Shown here in pieces: positions 51,267-59,583 of a stretch of DNA of 64,000 bases; position 1 is the first letter of the stretch; each line of letters starts with the position of its first letter. The DNA is from Streptomyces pactum. Its GTDB lineage: Bacteria > Actinomycetota > Actinomycetes > Streptomycetales > Streptomycetaceae. Under the pieces are notes generated by a model. It ran no database searches. It was not told the DNA's origin and worked only from the letters and a program-made list of their open reading frames with translations. Location of the stretch: NCBI RefSeq assembly GCF_002005225.1, contig NZ_CP019724.1, positions 4,280,501-4,344,500 of the forward strand. The letters are read 5' to 3'. A program made the translations under genes and the position numbers.

Positions 51267-52727
51267 TCAGAGGGTCCGCAGCAGCACCGCCGGCTGTTCC
51301 ACGCAGTCCGCCACGTACCGCAGGAAGCCGCCCGCCGTACCGCCGTCGCACACCCGGTGGTCGAAGGTGAGCGAGAGCTGGACGACCTGACGCACCGCCA
51401 ACTCCCCCTCGTGCACCCAGGGCTTGGGGACGATGCGGCCGACGCCGAGCATGGCCGCCTCGGGATGGTTGATGATCGGCGTGGATCCGTCGACGCCGAA
51501 CACGCCGTAGTTGTTCAACGTGAAGGTACCCCCGGTCAGTTCACCGGGGGTCAGCCGTCCGGCACGGGCCGCCTCGGTCAGCCGGGCGAACTCGGCGGTG
51601 AGCGCCTCGGCGTCCCGCGCGTGCGCGTCCCGGACGACGGGCACGACCAGCCCCCGGTCCGTCTGGGCGGCGAAGCCGAGGTGGACGTGGTCGAACCGGA
51701 CGATCTCCCGGGCCTCCGTGTCGACCGTGGCGTTCAGCTCCGGGAAGCGGGCCAGGGCGGCCGTGCAGATCCGGGCCAGCAGCGCGACCAGGGAGATCTT
51801 CGCTCCGCCCGCCGCGTTCATCGCCGCGCGCGCCCGCGTCAACTCGGTCGCGTCGGCGTCCACCCAGCAGGTCGCGTCGGGGATCTCGCGCCGACTGCGG
51901 GAGAGCTTGTCGGCGACGGCGCCGCGGACGCCCTTGAGGGGGGTGCGGATGCCGCCGGACCCCGCGGCGGAGGACACGGAGACCGCCGGTGCCCGGCCGG
52001 TCAGCTCGGCCGGGCCCTCCTGGACCGCCGTACGGCCGCCCTGCGCGGCGGCGGCACGCAGCGCGTACTCCACGTCCGCACGCAGGATCAGCCCTTCCGG
52101 GCCGGAGCCGGTCAGCTCGCGCAGGTCCAGGTCGTTCTGCCGGGCCAGCCTGCGCACCAGGGGGGAGATGACGGGGACGGGGCCGTCCACCGGCTCGGCG
52201 GTGCGGACCCGGCCGTTCGCCCGCCCGGCCGACGGGGTGGCGGCCCGCCGGTCCGGCCGTACCCGGCGGCGCCGCGCGGGCGCATCCGAGGTGCCGTATC
52301 CGACCAGGACGTTGCCCGAGCCCTCGGACCTCACCTGCTCGTCCTTCGCCCGCTCGTCCCGGGACTCGACGGCCGGGGACCGCTCCGCCGGAGACCGGCC
52401 GGCCGGGGACCGCTCATCCTGCCGGCCCTCGGCCGCGCCGCCGCCGGTGCCCGAGTCCCGCGCCGGGACGTCGGCGGCGCCCTCGCCCACCGCCACCGTC
52501 AGCAGCGGCGCTCCGACGGGCAGCTCCGTGCCCTCCTCGCCGAAGCGGGCGGTGACCACGCCCTGGTAGGGGCAGGGCACCTCGACCATCGCCTTGGCCG
52601 TCTCGACCTCGACGACGGGCTGGTCGACGGCGACCACGTCGCCGACCTCGACCAGCCAGCGCACGATCTCCGCCTCGGTGAGCCCCTCACCGAGGTCGGG
52701 GAGCTTGAACTCCAGCACCTGTGCCAT
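51267..52727 (-). CDS. bkdC: Branched-chain 2-oxoacid dehydrogenase E2, cluster 2
   Basis: 486 residues from the ATG at 52727. Single lipoyl domain with ETAKA near residue 44. The linker after it is rich in Arg, Glu and Ser with repeated RSPAxRSPA units. An E1/E3-binding domain (VISPLVRRLARQNDLDLREL, about 185) and the acyltransferase domain with DHRVCDGGT follow. The charged linker differs from the Ala-rich one of cluster 1, so the two E2 cores probably do not mix freely. Its start overlaps the stop of bkdB by one base (TGATG). Confidence 0.93.
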   Translation of the reverse strand: MAQVLEFKLPDLGEGLTEAEIVRWLVEVGDVVAVDQPVVEVETAKAMVEVPCPYQGVVTARFGEEGTELPVGAPLLTVAVGEGAADVPARDSGTGGGAAEGRQDERSPAGRSPAERSPAVESRDERAKDEQVRSEGSGNVLVGYGTSDAPARRRRVRPDRRAATPSAGRANGRVRTAEPVDGPVPVISPLVRRLARQNDLDLRELTGSGPEGLILRADVEYALRAAAAQGGRTAVQEGPAELTGRAPAVSVSSAAGSGGIRTPLKGVRGAVADKLSRSRREIPDATCWVDADATELTRARAAMNAAGGAKISLVALLARICTAALARFPELNATVDTEAREIVRFDHVHLGFAAQTDRGLVVPVVRDAHARDAEALTAEFARLTEAARAGRLTPGELTGGTFTLNNYGVFGVDGSTPIINHPEAAMLGVGRIVPKPWVHEGELAVRQVVQLSLTFDHRVCDGGTAGGFLRYVADCVEQPAVLLRTL

Positions 52728-53731
52728 CAGCTTTCGGCCTCCCACTGCAGGCGCCCCACGGCGTCCAGGATCCGGTCCACACCGGGCAGGTGGTGGCGCT
52801 CCAGCATCGGCGGCGGATACGGGATGTCGAACCCGGCCACACGCAGCACCGGCGCCTCCAGATGATGGAAGCAGCGCTCCGTGACCCGGGCCGCGATCTC
52901 CCCGCCCGGGCCCCCGAAGGAACCCGACTCGTGGACGACGACCGCGCGTCCCGTCCGCCGCACCGAAGCGCACACCGTCTCGTCGTCGAACGGCACCAGG
53001 GAGCGCAGATCGACGACTTCGAGGTCCCAGCCCTCGGCCCGGGCCGCCTCGGCCGCCTCCATGCAGACGGCCAGCGACGGCCCGTACGTGATGAGTGTGG
53101 CGCTCCGGCCGGCGCGCCGCACCACCGCACGGCCTACCGGCTCAACGGGTGTCGGCTCCTCGGGGTTCCAGGAGTCCTTCGACCAGTACAGACGCTTGGG
53201 TTCGAGGAAGACGACCGGGTCGTCGGAGGCGATGGACGCGCGCAGCAGCCCGTAGGCGTCGGCGACGGTCGCGGGCGTGACGACATGGAGCCCCGGAGTC
53301 GCCATGTAGTACGCCTCGGACGAGTCGCTGTGGTGCTCGACTCCGCCGATGCCGCCGCCGTAGGGGACGCGGATGGTCAGCGGCAGGGGCAGCTTGCCGC
53401 GCGTGCGGTTGCGCATCTTGGTGACGTGGCTGACGACCTGCTCGAACGCCGGGTAGGCGAAGGCGTCGAACTGCATCTCCACTACCGGACGCAGCCCGTA
53501 CATCGCCATGCCGACGGCCGTGCCGAGGATGCCGGCCTCCGCGAGCGGGGTGTCCGTGCAGCGGTCCTCGCCGAACTCCTTGGCGAGTCCGTCGGTGACC
53601 CGGAAGACGCCGCCGAGCGTGCCCACGTCCTCGCCCATGACGTGCACGCCCGGGTCGGCGGCCATGGCGTCGCGCAGCGCGCGCGTGAGGGCCTGCGCCA
53701 TGGTGGCCGGCCTGACGGCGACCGTGGTCAT
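52727..53731 (-). CDS. bkdB: Branched-chain 2-oxoacid dehydrogenase E1 beta subunit, cluster 2
   Basis: 334 residues; ATG at 53731 overlapping the bkdA stop (ATGA). It has the same markers as cluster 1: MGEDVGTLGGVFRVTDGL, TPLAEAGILGTAVGMAM, VPYGGGIGGVEHHSDSSE, and the end DIPYPPPMLERHHLPGVDRILDAV. The two beta chains are clearly homologous but not near-identical, which points to an old duplication. Confidence 0.95.
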   Translation of the reverse strand: MTTVAVRPATMAQALTRALRDAMAADPGVHVMGEDVGTLGGVFRVTDGLAKEFGEDRCTDTPLAEAGILGTAVGMAMYGLRPVVEMQFDAFAYPAFEQVVSHVTKMRNRTRGKLPLPLTIRVPYGGGIGGVEHHSDSSEAYYMATPGLHVVTPATVADAYGLLRASIASDDPVVFLEPKRLYWSKDSWNPEEPTPVEPVGRAVVRRAGRSATLITYGPSLAVCMEAAEAARAEGWDLEVVDLRSLVPFDDETVCASVRRTGRAVVVHESGSFGGPGGEIAARVTERCFHHLEAPVLRVAGFDIPYPPPMLERHHLPGVDRILDAVGRLQWEAES

Positions 53732-54879
53732 CGGTGCCCCCCTTCGGGCGCCCCGGACTCGGCCGCCGCCGCCAGCTCCGCGCGCAGCAGGTCCCGCTGC
53801 TCGCGCAGTTGCGGGGTGGGCTCGGCGTAGACGTGGGCGAACAGGTCCATCGGGTCGAGCCGCGGGTCCTGGTTCATGCGGGCGCGCAGGTCGGCGGCCA
53901 TCGTCTCGGCGTCCTCGCGGGCGGCCCGGACGGTGTCCTCGTCGAGCAGCCCGCGCTCGGTCAGCTCCCGCTCCAGCAGCTCGATCGGGTCGTGCCGGCG
54001 CCAGGTCTCGACCTCGGCGTCGCCCCGGTAGCGCGTCGCGTCGTCGGCGTTGGTGTGCGCCTCGACGCGGTACGTCACCGCCTCCACCAGCGTGGGACCG
54101 CCGCCCGCGCGCGCCTGGCGTACGGCGTCGGTGAGGACCTCGTGCACGGCGGCGGCGTCGTTGCCGTCGACCAGGCGGCCGGGCATGCCGTAGCCGACGG
54201 CCTTGTGGGCCAGCGACGGGGCCGCGGTCTGCTTGGCGAGCGGGACGGAGATCGCGAAGCCGTTGTTCTGCACGAAAAAGACGACCGGGGCCCGCCAGAC
54301 GGCGGCGAAGTTCAGCGCCTCGTGGAAGTCGCCCTCGCTGGTGCCGCCGTCGCCGACCATGGCGAGGGCGACCACGTCGTCGCCCTTGAGCCGGGCGGCG
54401 TGCGCGAGGCCCACGGCGTGCGGCAACTGGGTGGCGAGCGGCGTGGACAGGGGGGCGACCCGGTGCTCGTGGGGGTCGTAGCCGGTGTGCCAGTCGCCGC
54501 GCAGCAGGGTGAGCGCCTCGACGGGGTCGACGCCGCGGGCGACCACGGCGAGCGTGTCGCGGTAGCTGGGGAAGAGCCAGTCCCGGTCCTCGAGGGCCAG
54601 CGCGGCGGCGACCTCGCAGGCCTCCTGGCCGGTGCTGGAAGGGTAGACGGCCAGCCGGCCCTGCTTGGTCAGCGCCGTGGCCTGCGCGTTGTAGCGCCGG
54701 CCGCTGACCAGCCGGGCGTACAGGGTGCGCAGCAGCTCCGGGTCCGCCTGCTCGGCGGCCTTCGTGCCGAGGACGCGGTACGGCTCCGCGTCGGGCAGCA
54801 GCGGCGCGGGGTCGGTACGGGGCTGCCAGGCGGGCGGCGGTGTGGGCCGGTAAGCGCCCCGCTGCTCCATGACCGTCAT
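53728..54879 (-). CDS. bkdA: Branched-chain 2-oxoacid dehydrogenase E1 alpha subunit, cluster 2
   Basis: 383 residues from the ATG at 54879, 7 bases after GAGGAGGT. Thiamine-diphosphate motif GDGGTSEGDFHEALNFAAV followed by QNN, and the loop EAHTNADDATRYR. It lacks the Lys/Arg-rich N-terminal extension of the cluster 1 alpha chain. It is the first gene of a fully overlapping operon (bkdA-bkdB-bkdC) and divergent from bkdR. A PaaR-type dyad lies 60 bases upstream of its start. Confidence 0.95.
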   Translation of the reverse strand: MTVMEQRGAYRPTPPPAWQPRTDPAPLLPDAEPYRVLGTKAAEQADPELLRTLYARLVSGRRYNAQATALTKQGRLAVYPSSTGQEACEVAAALALEDRDWLFPSYRDTLAVVARGVDPVEALTLLRGDWHTGYDPHEHRVAPLSTPLATQLPHAVGLAHAARLKGDDVVALAMVGDGGTSEGDFHEALNFAAVWRAPVVFFVQNNGFAISVPLAKQTAAPSLAHKAVGYGMPGRLVDGNDAAAVHEVLTDAVRQARAGGGPTLVEAVTYRVEAHTNADDATRYRGDAEVETWRRHDPIELLERELTERGLLDEDTVRAAREDAETMAADLRARMNQDPRLDPMDLFAHVYAEPTPQLREQRDLLRAELAAAAESGAPEGGHR

Positions 54880-54938
54880 GACGGCACCTCCTCGTGGGAG
54901 CGGCTCTGGGCTCGCCACGGGTGTGACGGGCCTCACCT

Positions 54939-54952
54939 ACCGATTGTTCGGT
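54939..54952. promoter_or_regulatory. TetR/PaaR-type dyad in the bkdA-bkdR intergenic region
   Basis: ACCGATTGTTCGGT is an imperfect palindrome that differs by one base from the dyad at 57779-57792. It fits ACCG-NN-CG-NN-CGGT except for the central C to T. It lies 60-73 bases upstream of bkdA cluster 2 and about 100 upstream of bkdR. Confidence 0.6.
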
Positions 54953-54986
54953 CGTCGGCACATTTTGGCTACAGGCGGCCCCAGGC

Positions 54987-54995
54987 TGTGGACAA
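54987..54995 (-). other. Single DnaA-box-like sequence
   Basis: TGTGGACAA is the complement of TTGTCCACA, the preferred Streptomyces DnaA box. It stands alone, without clustered neighbours, in the bkdA-bkdR intergenic region. One chance match in a window of this size is plausible. Confidence 0.3.
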
Positions 54996-55053
54996 ACGGT
55001 TCTCCGCAGCCTGAGATGGACGCAGTACGTCCATGGCAGGGAGGCGGGGGCGC

Positions 55054-55572
55054 ATGGCATCTGAACAAATGGCCGAACGCCCGGAAGAGGCCGGCGGTCC
55101 GGACGACGCCGGCACCCCGCCGCCCCCGCGCCCGCTGGACGCCATCGATCAGGACATCCTGCGCATGCTCCAGGCGGACGGCCGCGCCTCGATACGCTCG
55201 GTCGCCGAACGGGTGCACGTCTCGCGCGCCAACGCCTACGCGCGCATCAACCGGCTCGTCGAGGACGGCGTCATCCGCGGCTTCGGCGCCCGCGTCGACC
55301 ACGAACGCGCGGGGCACGGCACCTCGGCGTACATCACCCTGAAGATCGTGCAGAATTCCTGGCGGACGGTCCGCGCACAGTTGCGACAGCTCCCCGGGGC
55401 CTCCCACATCGCCCTGGTGGGCGGTGACTTCGACGTCCTGCTGCTGGTGCACACCCCGGACAACCGGGCCCTGCGGGAGCTGGTGCTCACCCGCCTCCAG
55501 GCCATCCCGGAGGTGCTCAGCACGCGCACCCTGCTGGTGTTCGAGACCGAGGACCTCGAACCGCAGAGCTGA
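55054..55572 (+). CDS. bkdR: Lrp/AsnC-family regulator of branched-chain catabolism
   Basis: 172 residues from the ATG at 55054, just after GGGAGGCGGGGG; the ATG at 55033 is less well placed. The N-terminus is Pro/Glu-rich, followed by the AsnC helix-turn-helix (LDAIDQDILRMLQADGRASIRSVAERV, then SRANAYARINRLVEDGVI). The RAM ligand domain follows (GTSAYITLKIVQ, HIALVGGDFDVLLLVHT, STRTLLVFE). Lrp-type BkdR proteins respond to branched-chain amino acids, and its divergence from bkdA strongly suggests it controls that operon. The name is given by position and family. Confidence 0.88.
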   Translation: MASEQMAERPEEAGGPDDAGTPPPPRPLDAIDQDILRMLQADGRASIRSVAERVHVSRANAYARINRLVEDGVIRGFGARVDHERAGHGTSAYITLKIVQNSWRTVRAQLRQLPGASHIALVGGDFDVLLLVHTPDNRALRELVLTRLQAIPEVLSTRTLLVFETEDLEPQS

Positions 55573-55608
55573 CCGCCGGGCCGGGGGCCCGGGCCAGGCC
55601 GGTGCCGC

Positions 55609-56211
55609 TCACGATGCCTTGCGCAGCCCCCCGAACACCAACCGCGCCACCGCGTCGACCACTTCGCGCTCGCCCGCGCCGCCCCGGCCGTCGGGACCGT
55701 CGGGGCGGTACCACTCGACGATCGAGTTGATCATGCCGAAGACCAGGCGGGTGGCGAGCCGCACCTCCACGTCCGCGCGGACGTCCCCCTCGGCCGCCGC
55801 GGCCTTCAGCAGCCCGGCGACCCGGTGGTCGAACTCGCGCCGCCGCTCCAGCGCCCACCGCTCGGTTGCGGTGTTGCCGCGCACGCGCAGCAGCAGCGTG
55901 ACGTACGGAAGTTCGGCCATGAGCACCTCGACCATGCGCCGCACCACGTACTCCAACCGCTCGGCGGCGGACCCCACGCCCGCGTGCTCCTCGTCGAGGA
56001 TCCCGAAGAGCTCGTCCAGGGCCCGGCTCACGGCCCGGCGCAACAGCTCCTCCTTGCCCGCGACGTGGTGGTAGATCGACGACTTGGAGATGCCGGCGGC
56101 CTTGGAGAGGTGCTCCATGGAGGTGCCGTCGTAGCCGCGCTCGATGAAGACCTGGACGGCGACGGTCAGCAGGGTCTCGGGGGTGTACGTGTCGCGCTTG
56201 GCGGTGGTCAT
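55609..56211 (-). CDS. TetR-family regulator (PaaR-like)
   Basis: 200 residues. N-terminal helix-turn-helix (TPETLLTVAVQVFIERGYDGTSMEHLSKAAGISKSSIYHHVAGKEEL in pieces at about 8-55) with the standard TetR recognition helix SSIYHHV. The C-terminal ligand domain ends in VARLVFGGLRKAS. It is encoded directly after the 3-hydroxyacyl-CoA dehydrogenase gene with an ATGA overlap, next to paaN. The dyad ACCGATCGTTCGGT upstream of those genes matches the PaaR operator known from corynebacteria, so phenylacetyl-CoA is the likely inducer (inferred). Confidence 0.87.
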   Translation of the reverse strand: MTTAKRDTYTPETLLTVAVQVFIERGYDGTSMEHLSKAAGISKSSIYHHVAGKEELLRRAVSRALDELFGILDEEHAGVGSAAERLEYVVRRMVEVLMAELPYVTLLLRVRGNTATERWALERRREFDHRVAGLLKAAAAEGDVRADVEVRLATRLVFGMINSIVEWYRPDGPDGRGGAGEREVVDAVARLVFGGLRKAS

Positions 56212-57722
56212 GAGGGGGTGCCCTCCCCTGCGTCGGAGGTGTGCGCGTGGCGGTGGAGCGCGAGGGACGGGGCGTGGCGCCCGGAGGGCTCACGCACGTG
56301 CAGCTCGCCGAGCAGCTCGTACACCCACCGGGGTCCCAGCCGGCGGCCCCACTCGAGTGGCCCGAGCGGGTAGTTCACGCCGAGGCGCATCGCGGTGTCG
56401 ACGTCGTGGGCCGAGGCCACGCCCCGGGCGACCGCGTCGTACGCCAGGTCGACGATCCGCGCGACCGTCCGCGCCACGATCATGCCGGGCACGTCGCCGA
56501 CGACGCTGACCTTCTTGCCGAGCGCCTGGAAGAGGCCGGTGGCCTCGGCGAGGGTGCGGGGCGAGACGTGCTCGGAGGAGGCGAGGGCGATGCGGGTGGC
56601 CCGGCGGTAGTCGAGGGCGAGGTCGAAGTGGACCGTGTCGCCGAGTTCGACCGAGGTCTGCCCGTCGGTGAGGTGGAGCCGGCCGCCGCCGGGCAGCACG
56701 AGCGATCCGCTGCCCTCGGGCTCCGCACGGACCTCGATGCCCGCCTCACGGATCAGCGTGACCAGTTCGGCGGCCGGCCCCAGGTCGCCCTCGACGACGA
56801 CGTGGGCGGGCCGGTCGGCCGGTTCGGCGGTGTGCGGCTCGGGCCGCTCGGCGCCGTCCCGGTAGTCGTACCAGCCCTGCCCGCTCTTGCGGCCGAGCCG
56901 GCCGGACTCGACGAGGCGGCGCTGGGCGAGCGACGGCGTGAAGCGCGCGTCCTGGAAGAACGACTCCCACACGGAGTGCGTGACGGACTCGTTGACGTCC
57001 TGCCCGATGAGGTCGGTCAGCTCGAAGGCGCCCATCCTGAAGCCGCCGGACTCGCGCAGCACGGCGTCGATGGTGGCGGGGTCCGCGGCCCGCAGCTCGT
57101 GGACCGCGAGGGCCTCGGCGTAGAAGGGCCGCGCGACGCGGTTGACGACGAACCCGGGGGTGTCGGCGCAGGCGACCGGGGTCTTGCCCCAGGCGCGGGC
57201 CGTCTCGTACGCGCGCGTGGCCGCCGCGGCGTCGGTCGCGAAGCCGGAGACCACCTCCACCAGCGGCAGCAGCGGCGCGGGGTTGAAGAAGTGCAGGCCG
57301 ACGAAGCGGCCGGGGGCACGGAGCGCGCCGCCGATGGCGGTGACGGACAGGGAGGAGGTGTTGGTGGCGAGCAGGCAGTCGTCGCCGACGACGTCCTCCA
57401 GCGCGCGGAACAGCTCCTGCTTGACGTCCAGCCGCTCCAGGACCGCCTCGGCGACCAGCGCGCAGTCGGCGAGGTCGGCGAGGGCCTCGGCGGGCCTGAG
57501 CCGGTCACGCGCCGCGTCCCGCTCGGCGCCGGTGAGCCGTTCCTTTTCGACGAGCCGGTCCAGCCGGGCGCCGATCGCGTCCGCCGCCGCCCGGGCCCGC
57601 CCGGGGACGGCGTCGTACAGCCGTACGGGGTGGCCCGCGACCAGCGCCACCTGCGCGATGCCCTGGCCCATGGTGCCGGTGCCGACGACGGCCACGGGGC
57701 TGCTGAGGTCGAGTGCTGTCAT
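56208..57722 (-). CDS. 3-hydroxyacyl-CoA dehydrogenase, PaaH/HbdA type
   Basis: 504 residues, two-domain form. Rossmann motif VVGTGTMGQGIAQVAL at the N-terminus; catalytic His in VGLHFFNPAPLLPLVEV; TPGFVVNRVARPFYAEAL begins the helical domain. A second copy of the C-terminal domain follows (DVPGMIVARTVARIVDLAYDAV, about 415), as in PaaH/PaaC enzymes of phenylacetate breakdown. It oxidises 3-hydroxyadipyl-CoA or similar acyl-CoAs with NAD. It starts the hbd-tetR operon, divergent from paaN. Confidence 0.9.
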   Translation of the reverse strand: MTALDLSSPVAVVGTGTMGQGIAQVALVAGHPVRLYDAVPGRARAAADAIGARLDRLVEKERLTGAERDAARDRLRPAEALADLADCALVAEAVLERLDVKQELFRALEDVVGDDCLLATNTSSLSVTAIGGALRAPGRFVGLHFFNPAPLLPLVEVVSGFATDAAAATRAYETARAWGKTPVACADTPGFVVNRVARPFYAEALAVHELRAADPATIDAVLRESGGFRMGAFELTDLIGQDVNESVTHSVWESFFQDARFTPSLAQRRLVESGRLGRKSGQGWYDYRDGAERPEPHTAEPADRPAHVVVEGDLGPAAELVTLIREAGIEVRAEPEGSGSLVLPGGGRLHLTDGQTSVELGDTVHFDLALDYRRATRIALASSEHVSPRTLAEATGLFQALGKKVSVVGDVPGMIVARTVARIVDLAYDAVARGVASAHDVDTAMRLGVNYPLGPLEWGRRLGPRWVYELLGELHVREPSGRHAPSLALHRHAHTSDAGEGTPS

Positions 57723-57778
57723 GTGCGCGATCCTCCCGCACGGGGTTCTCCACAGATGCGGCGGTCCCCCTTGTCCCG

Positions 57779-57792
57779 ACCGATCGTTCGGT
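57779..57792. promoter_or_regulatory. PaaR-type operator between hbd-tetR and paaN
   Basis: ACCGATCGTTCGGT fits ACCG-NN-CG-NN-CGGT exactly and is almost a perfect palindrome. It lies 57 bases upstream of the dehydrogenase start and 90 upstream of paaN, in the divergent promoter region. Confidence 0.75.
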
Positions 57793-57881
57793 TACTCTAG
57801 CCGTGTCCGCCTGTTTCCGCCCAGGTTTCCCCCCAGGTCACGACTCGACGGAGAGCTCGTGAGACGAGGAGTTGGTCCCGT

Positions 57882-59573
57882 ATGGCCGCCGAACTCACCG
57901 CACACCAGTTGATCGCCCAGCACCGGCCGACCCTGGACCTGGCGCTGGAGACGATCCGCACGCGCGCGTACTGGTCCCCCCACCCCGAGCACCCCAAGGC
58001 CTACGGGGAGGACGGCACTCTGGACATGGCGGCGGGCAAGGCCGCCTTCGACGCCCTGCGCGGCACCCGCCTCGACCTCGGCCAGCCCGGCACCGACGAC
58101 TGGGTCGGCGGCGAGGTCTCCCCGTACGGCGTGGAGCTGGGCGTGGAGTACCCGCACGCCGACCTCGACGTGCTGCTGCCCGCCATGAAGGCCGGCCAGA
58201 AGGCGTGGCGGGACGCGGGCGCGGAGCTGCGCGCGATGGTCTGCCTGGAGATCCTGAGGCGGATCGCCGACCGGACGATGGAATTCGCCCAGGCGGTCAT
58301 GCACACCTCCGGACAGGCCTTCATGATGGCCTTCCAGGCGGGCGGCCCGCACGCCCAGGACCGCGGCATGGAGGCCGTGGCCTACGCGTACGTGGAGCAG
58401 GTCCGCACCCCCGACACGGCCGAGTGGACCAAGCCGCAGGGCAAGCGCGACCCGCTCGCGCTGACCAAGCAGTTCACGCCGGTCCCGAGGGGCATCGGCC
58501 TCGTCATCGGCTGCAACACCTTCCCGACCTGGAACGGCTACCCGGGCCTGTTCGCCTCCCTCGCCACCGGCAACGCGGTCCTGGTCAAGCCCCACCCCCG
58601 CGCGGTGCTGCCGCTCGCGCTCACCGTCCAGGTGGCCCGCGACGTGCTCACCGAGGCCGGCTTCGACCCGAACCTGGTCGCGCTGGCCGCCGAGCGCCCC
58701 GGCGAGGGCATCGCCAAGACCCTGGCGACCCGCCCCGAGATCCGGATCATCGACTACACCGGCTCCACCGCCTTCGGCGACTGGCTGGAGGCCAACGCCC
58801 GCCAGGCCCAGGTCTTCACCGAGAAGGCCGGCGTCAACACGGTGATCGTGGAGTCCACCGACGACTACAAGGGAATGCTCGCCAACCTGGCCTTCTCGCT
58901 GTCCCTCTACAGCGGCCAGATGTGCACCACCCCGCAGAACCTGCTGATCCCCCGCGACGGCATCCGCACCGACCAGGGCGCCAAGACCTACGACGAGGTG
59001 ACCGCCGACCTCGCGCGGGCCGTCGACGGTCTCCTGGGTGACGACGCCCGCGCCAACGCCCTGCTCGGTGCCATCGTCAACCCGGACGTCAAGGCCCGCC
59101 TGGAGGCCGCCGCCGGGCTCGGCGAGGTCGCCCTCGCCTCCCGTGAGGTGGCCAATCCGGACTTCCCGGACGCGGTCGTGCGCACCCCGGTGATCGTCAA
59201 GCTGGACGGCGCCAAGCCCGACGACGAGGCCGCCTACACCAGCGAGTGCTTCGGCCCCGTCTCCTTCGCCGTCGCCGTCGACTCCGCCGGCCACGCCGTG
59301 GACCTGTTGCGGCACAGCATCCGGGAGAAGGGCGCGATGACCGTCGGCGCGTACACGACCGACGCCGAGGTCGAGCGGTCCGTGCAGGAGGTCTGCCTCG
59401 AGGAGGCGGCCCAGCTCTCCCTGAACCTCACCGGCGGGGTGTACGTCAACCAGACGGCCGCCTTCTCCGACTTCCACGGCTCGGGCGGCAACCCGGCGGC
59501 CAACGCCGCCCTGTGCGACGGCGCCTTCGTGGCCAACCGCTTCCGGGTGGTGGAGGTCCGCCGCCAGGCCTGA
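57882..59573 (+). CDS. paaN: Phenylacetic acid degradation protein PaaN (aldehyde dehydrogenase family)
   Basis: 563 residues. Aldehyde dehydrogenase fold with the PaaN-type N-terminal extension (AYWSPHPEHPKAYGEDG). NAD-binding region GIGLVIGCNTFPTWNGYPG near residue 205, catalytic Glu in FTEKAGVN near residue 312, and catalytic Cys in YSGQMCTTPQN near residue 345. In other bacteria PaaZ/PaaN oxidises the ring-cleaved semialdehyde of phenylacetate. The multicomponent epoxidase genes paaABCDE are not in this window, so it may serve a partial or split pathway. It is monocistronic and divergent from hbd-tetR, with the PaaR-type operator between. Confidence 0.92.
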   Translation: MAAELTAHQLIAQHRPTLDLALETIRTRAYWSPHPEHPKAYGEDGTLDMAAGKAAFDALRGTRLDLGQPGTDDWVGGEVSPYGVELGVEYPHADLDVLLPAMKAGQKAWRDAGAELRAMVCLEILRRIADRTMEFAQAVMHTSGQAFMMAFQAGGPHAQDRGMEAVAYAYVEQVRTPDTAEWTKPQGKRDPLALTKQFTPVPRGIGLVIGCNTFPTWNGYPGLFASLATGNAVLVKPHPRAVLPLALTVQVARDVLTEAGFDPNLVALAAERPGEGIAKTLATRPEIRIIDYTGSTAFGDWLEANARQAQVFTEKAGVNTVIVESTDDYKGMLANLAFSLSLYSGQMCTTPQNLLIPRDGIRTDQGAKTYDEVTADLARAVDGLLGDDARANALLGAIVNPDVKARLEAAAGLGEVALASREVANPDFPDAVVRTPVIVKLDGAKPDDEAAYTSECFGPVSFAVAVDSAGHAVDLLRHSIREKGAMTVGAYTTDAEVERSVQEVCLEEAAQLSLNLTGGVYVNQTAAFSDFHGSGGNPAANAALCDGAFVANRFRVVEVRRQA

Positions 59574-59583
59574 GACCGGACGC

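Noticed and set aside
50992..51351. 119-residue Ala/Thr/Pro repeat protein
   Set aside because: Consists only of translation of the tandem repeat, overlaps the bkdC end, and has no ribosome site.
49911..52865. 984-residue open frame opposite mobA-like and bkdC genes
   Set aside because: Passes through the 36-bp repeat and opposite well-defined enzymes; no recognisable domain.
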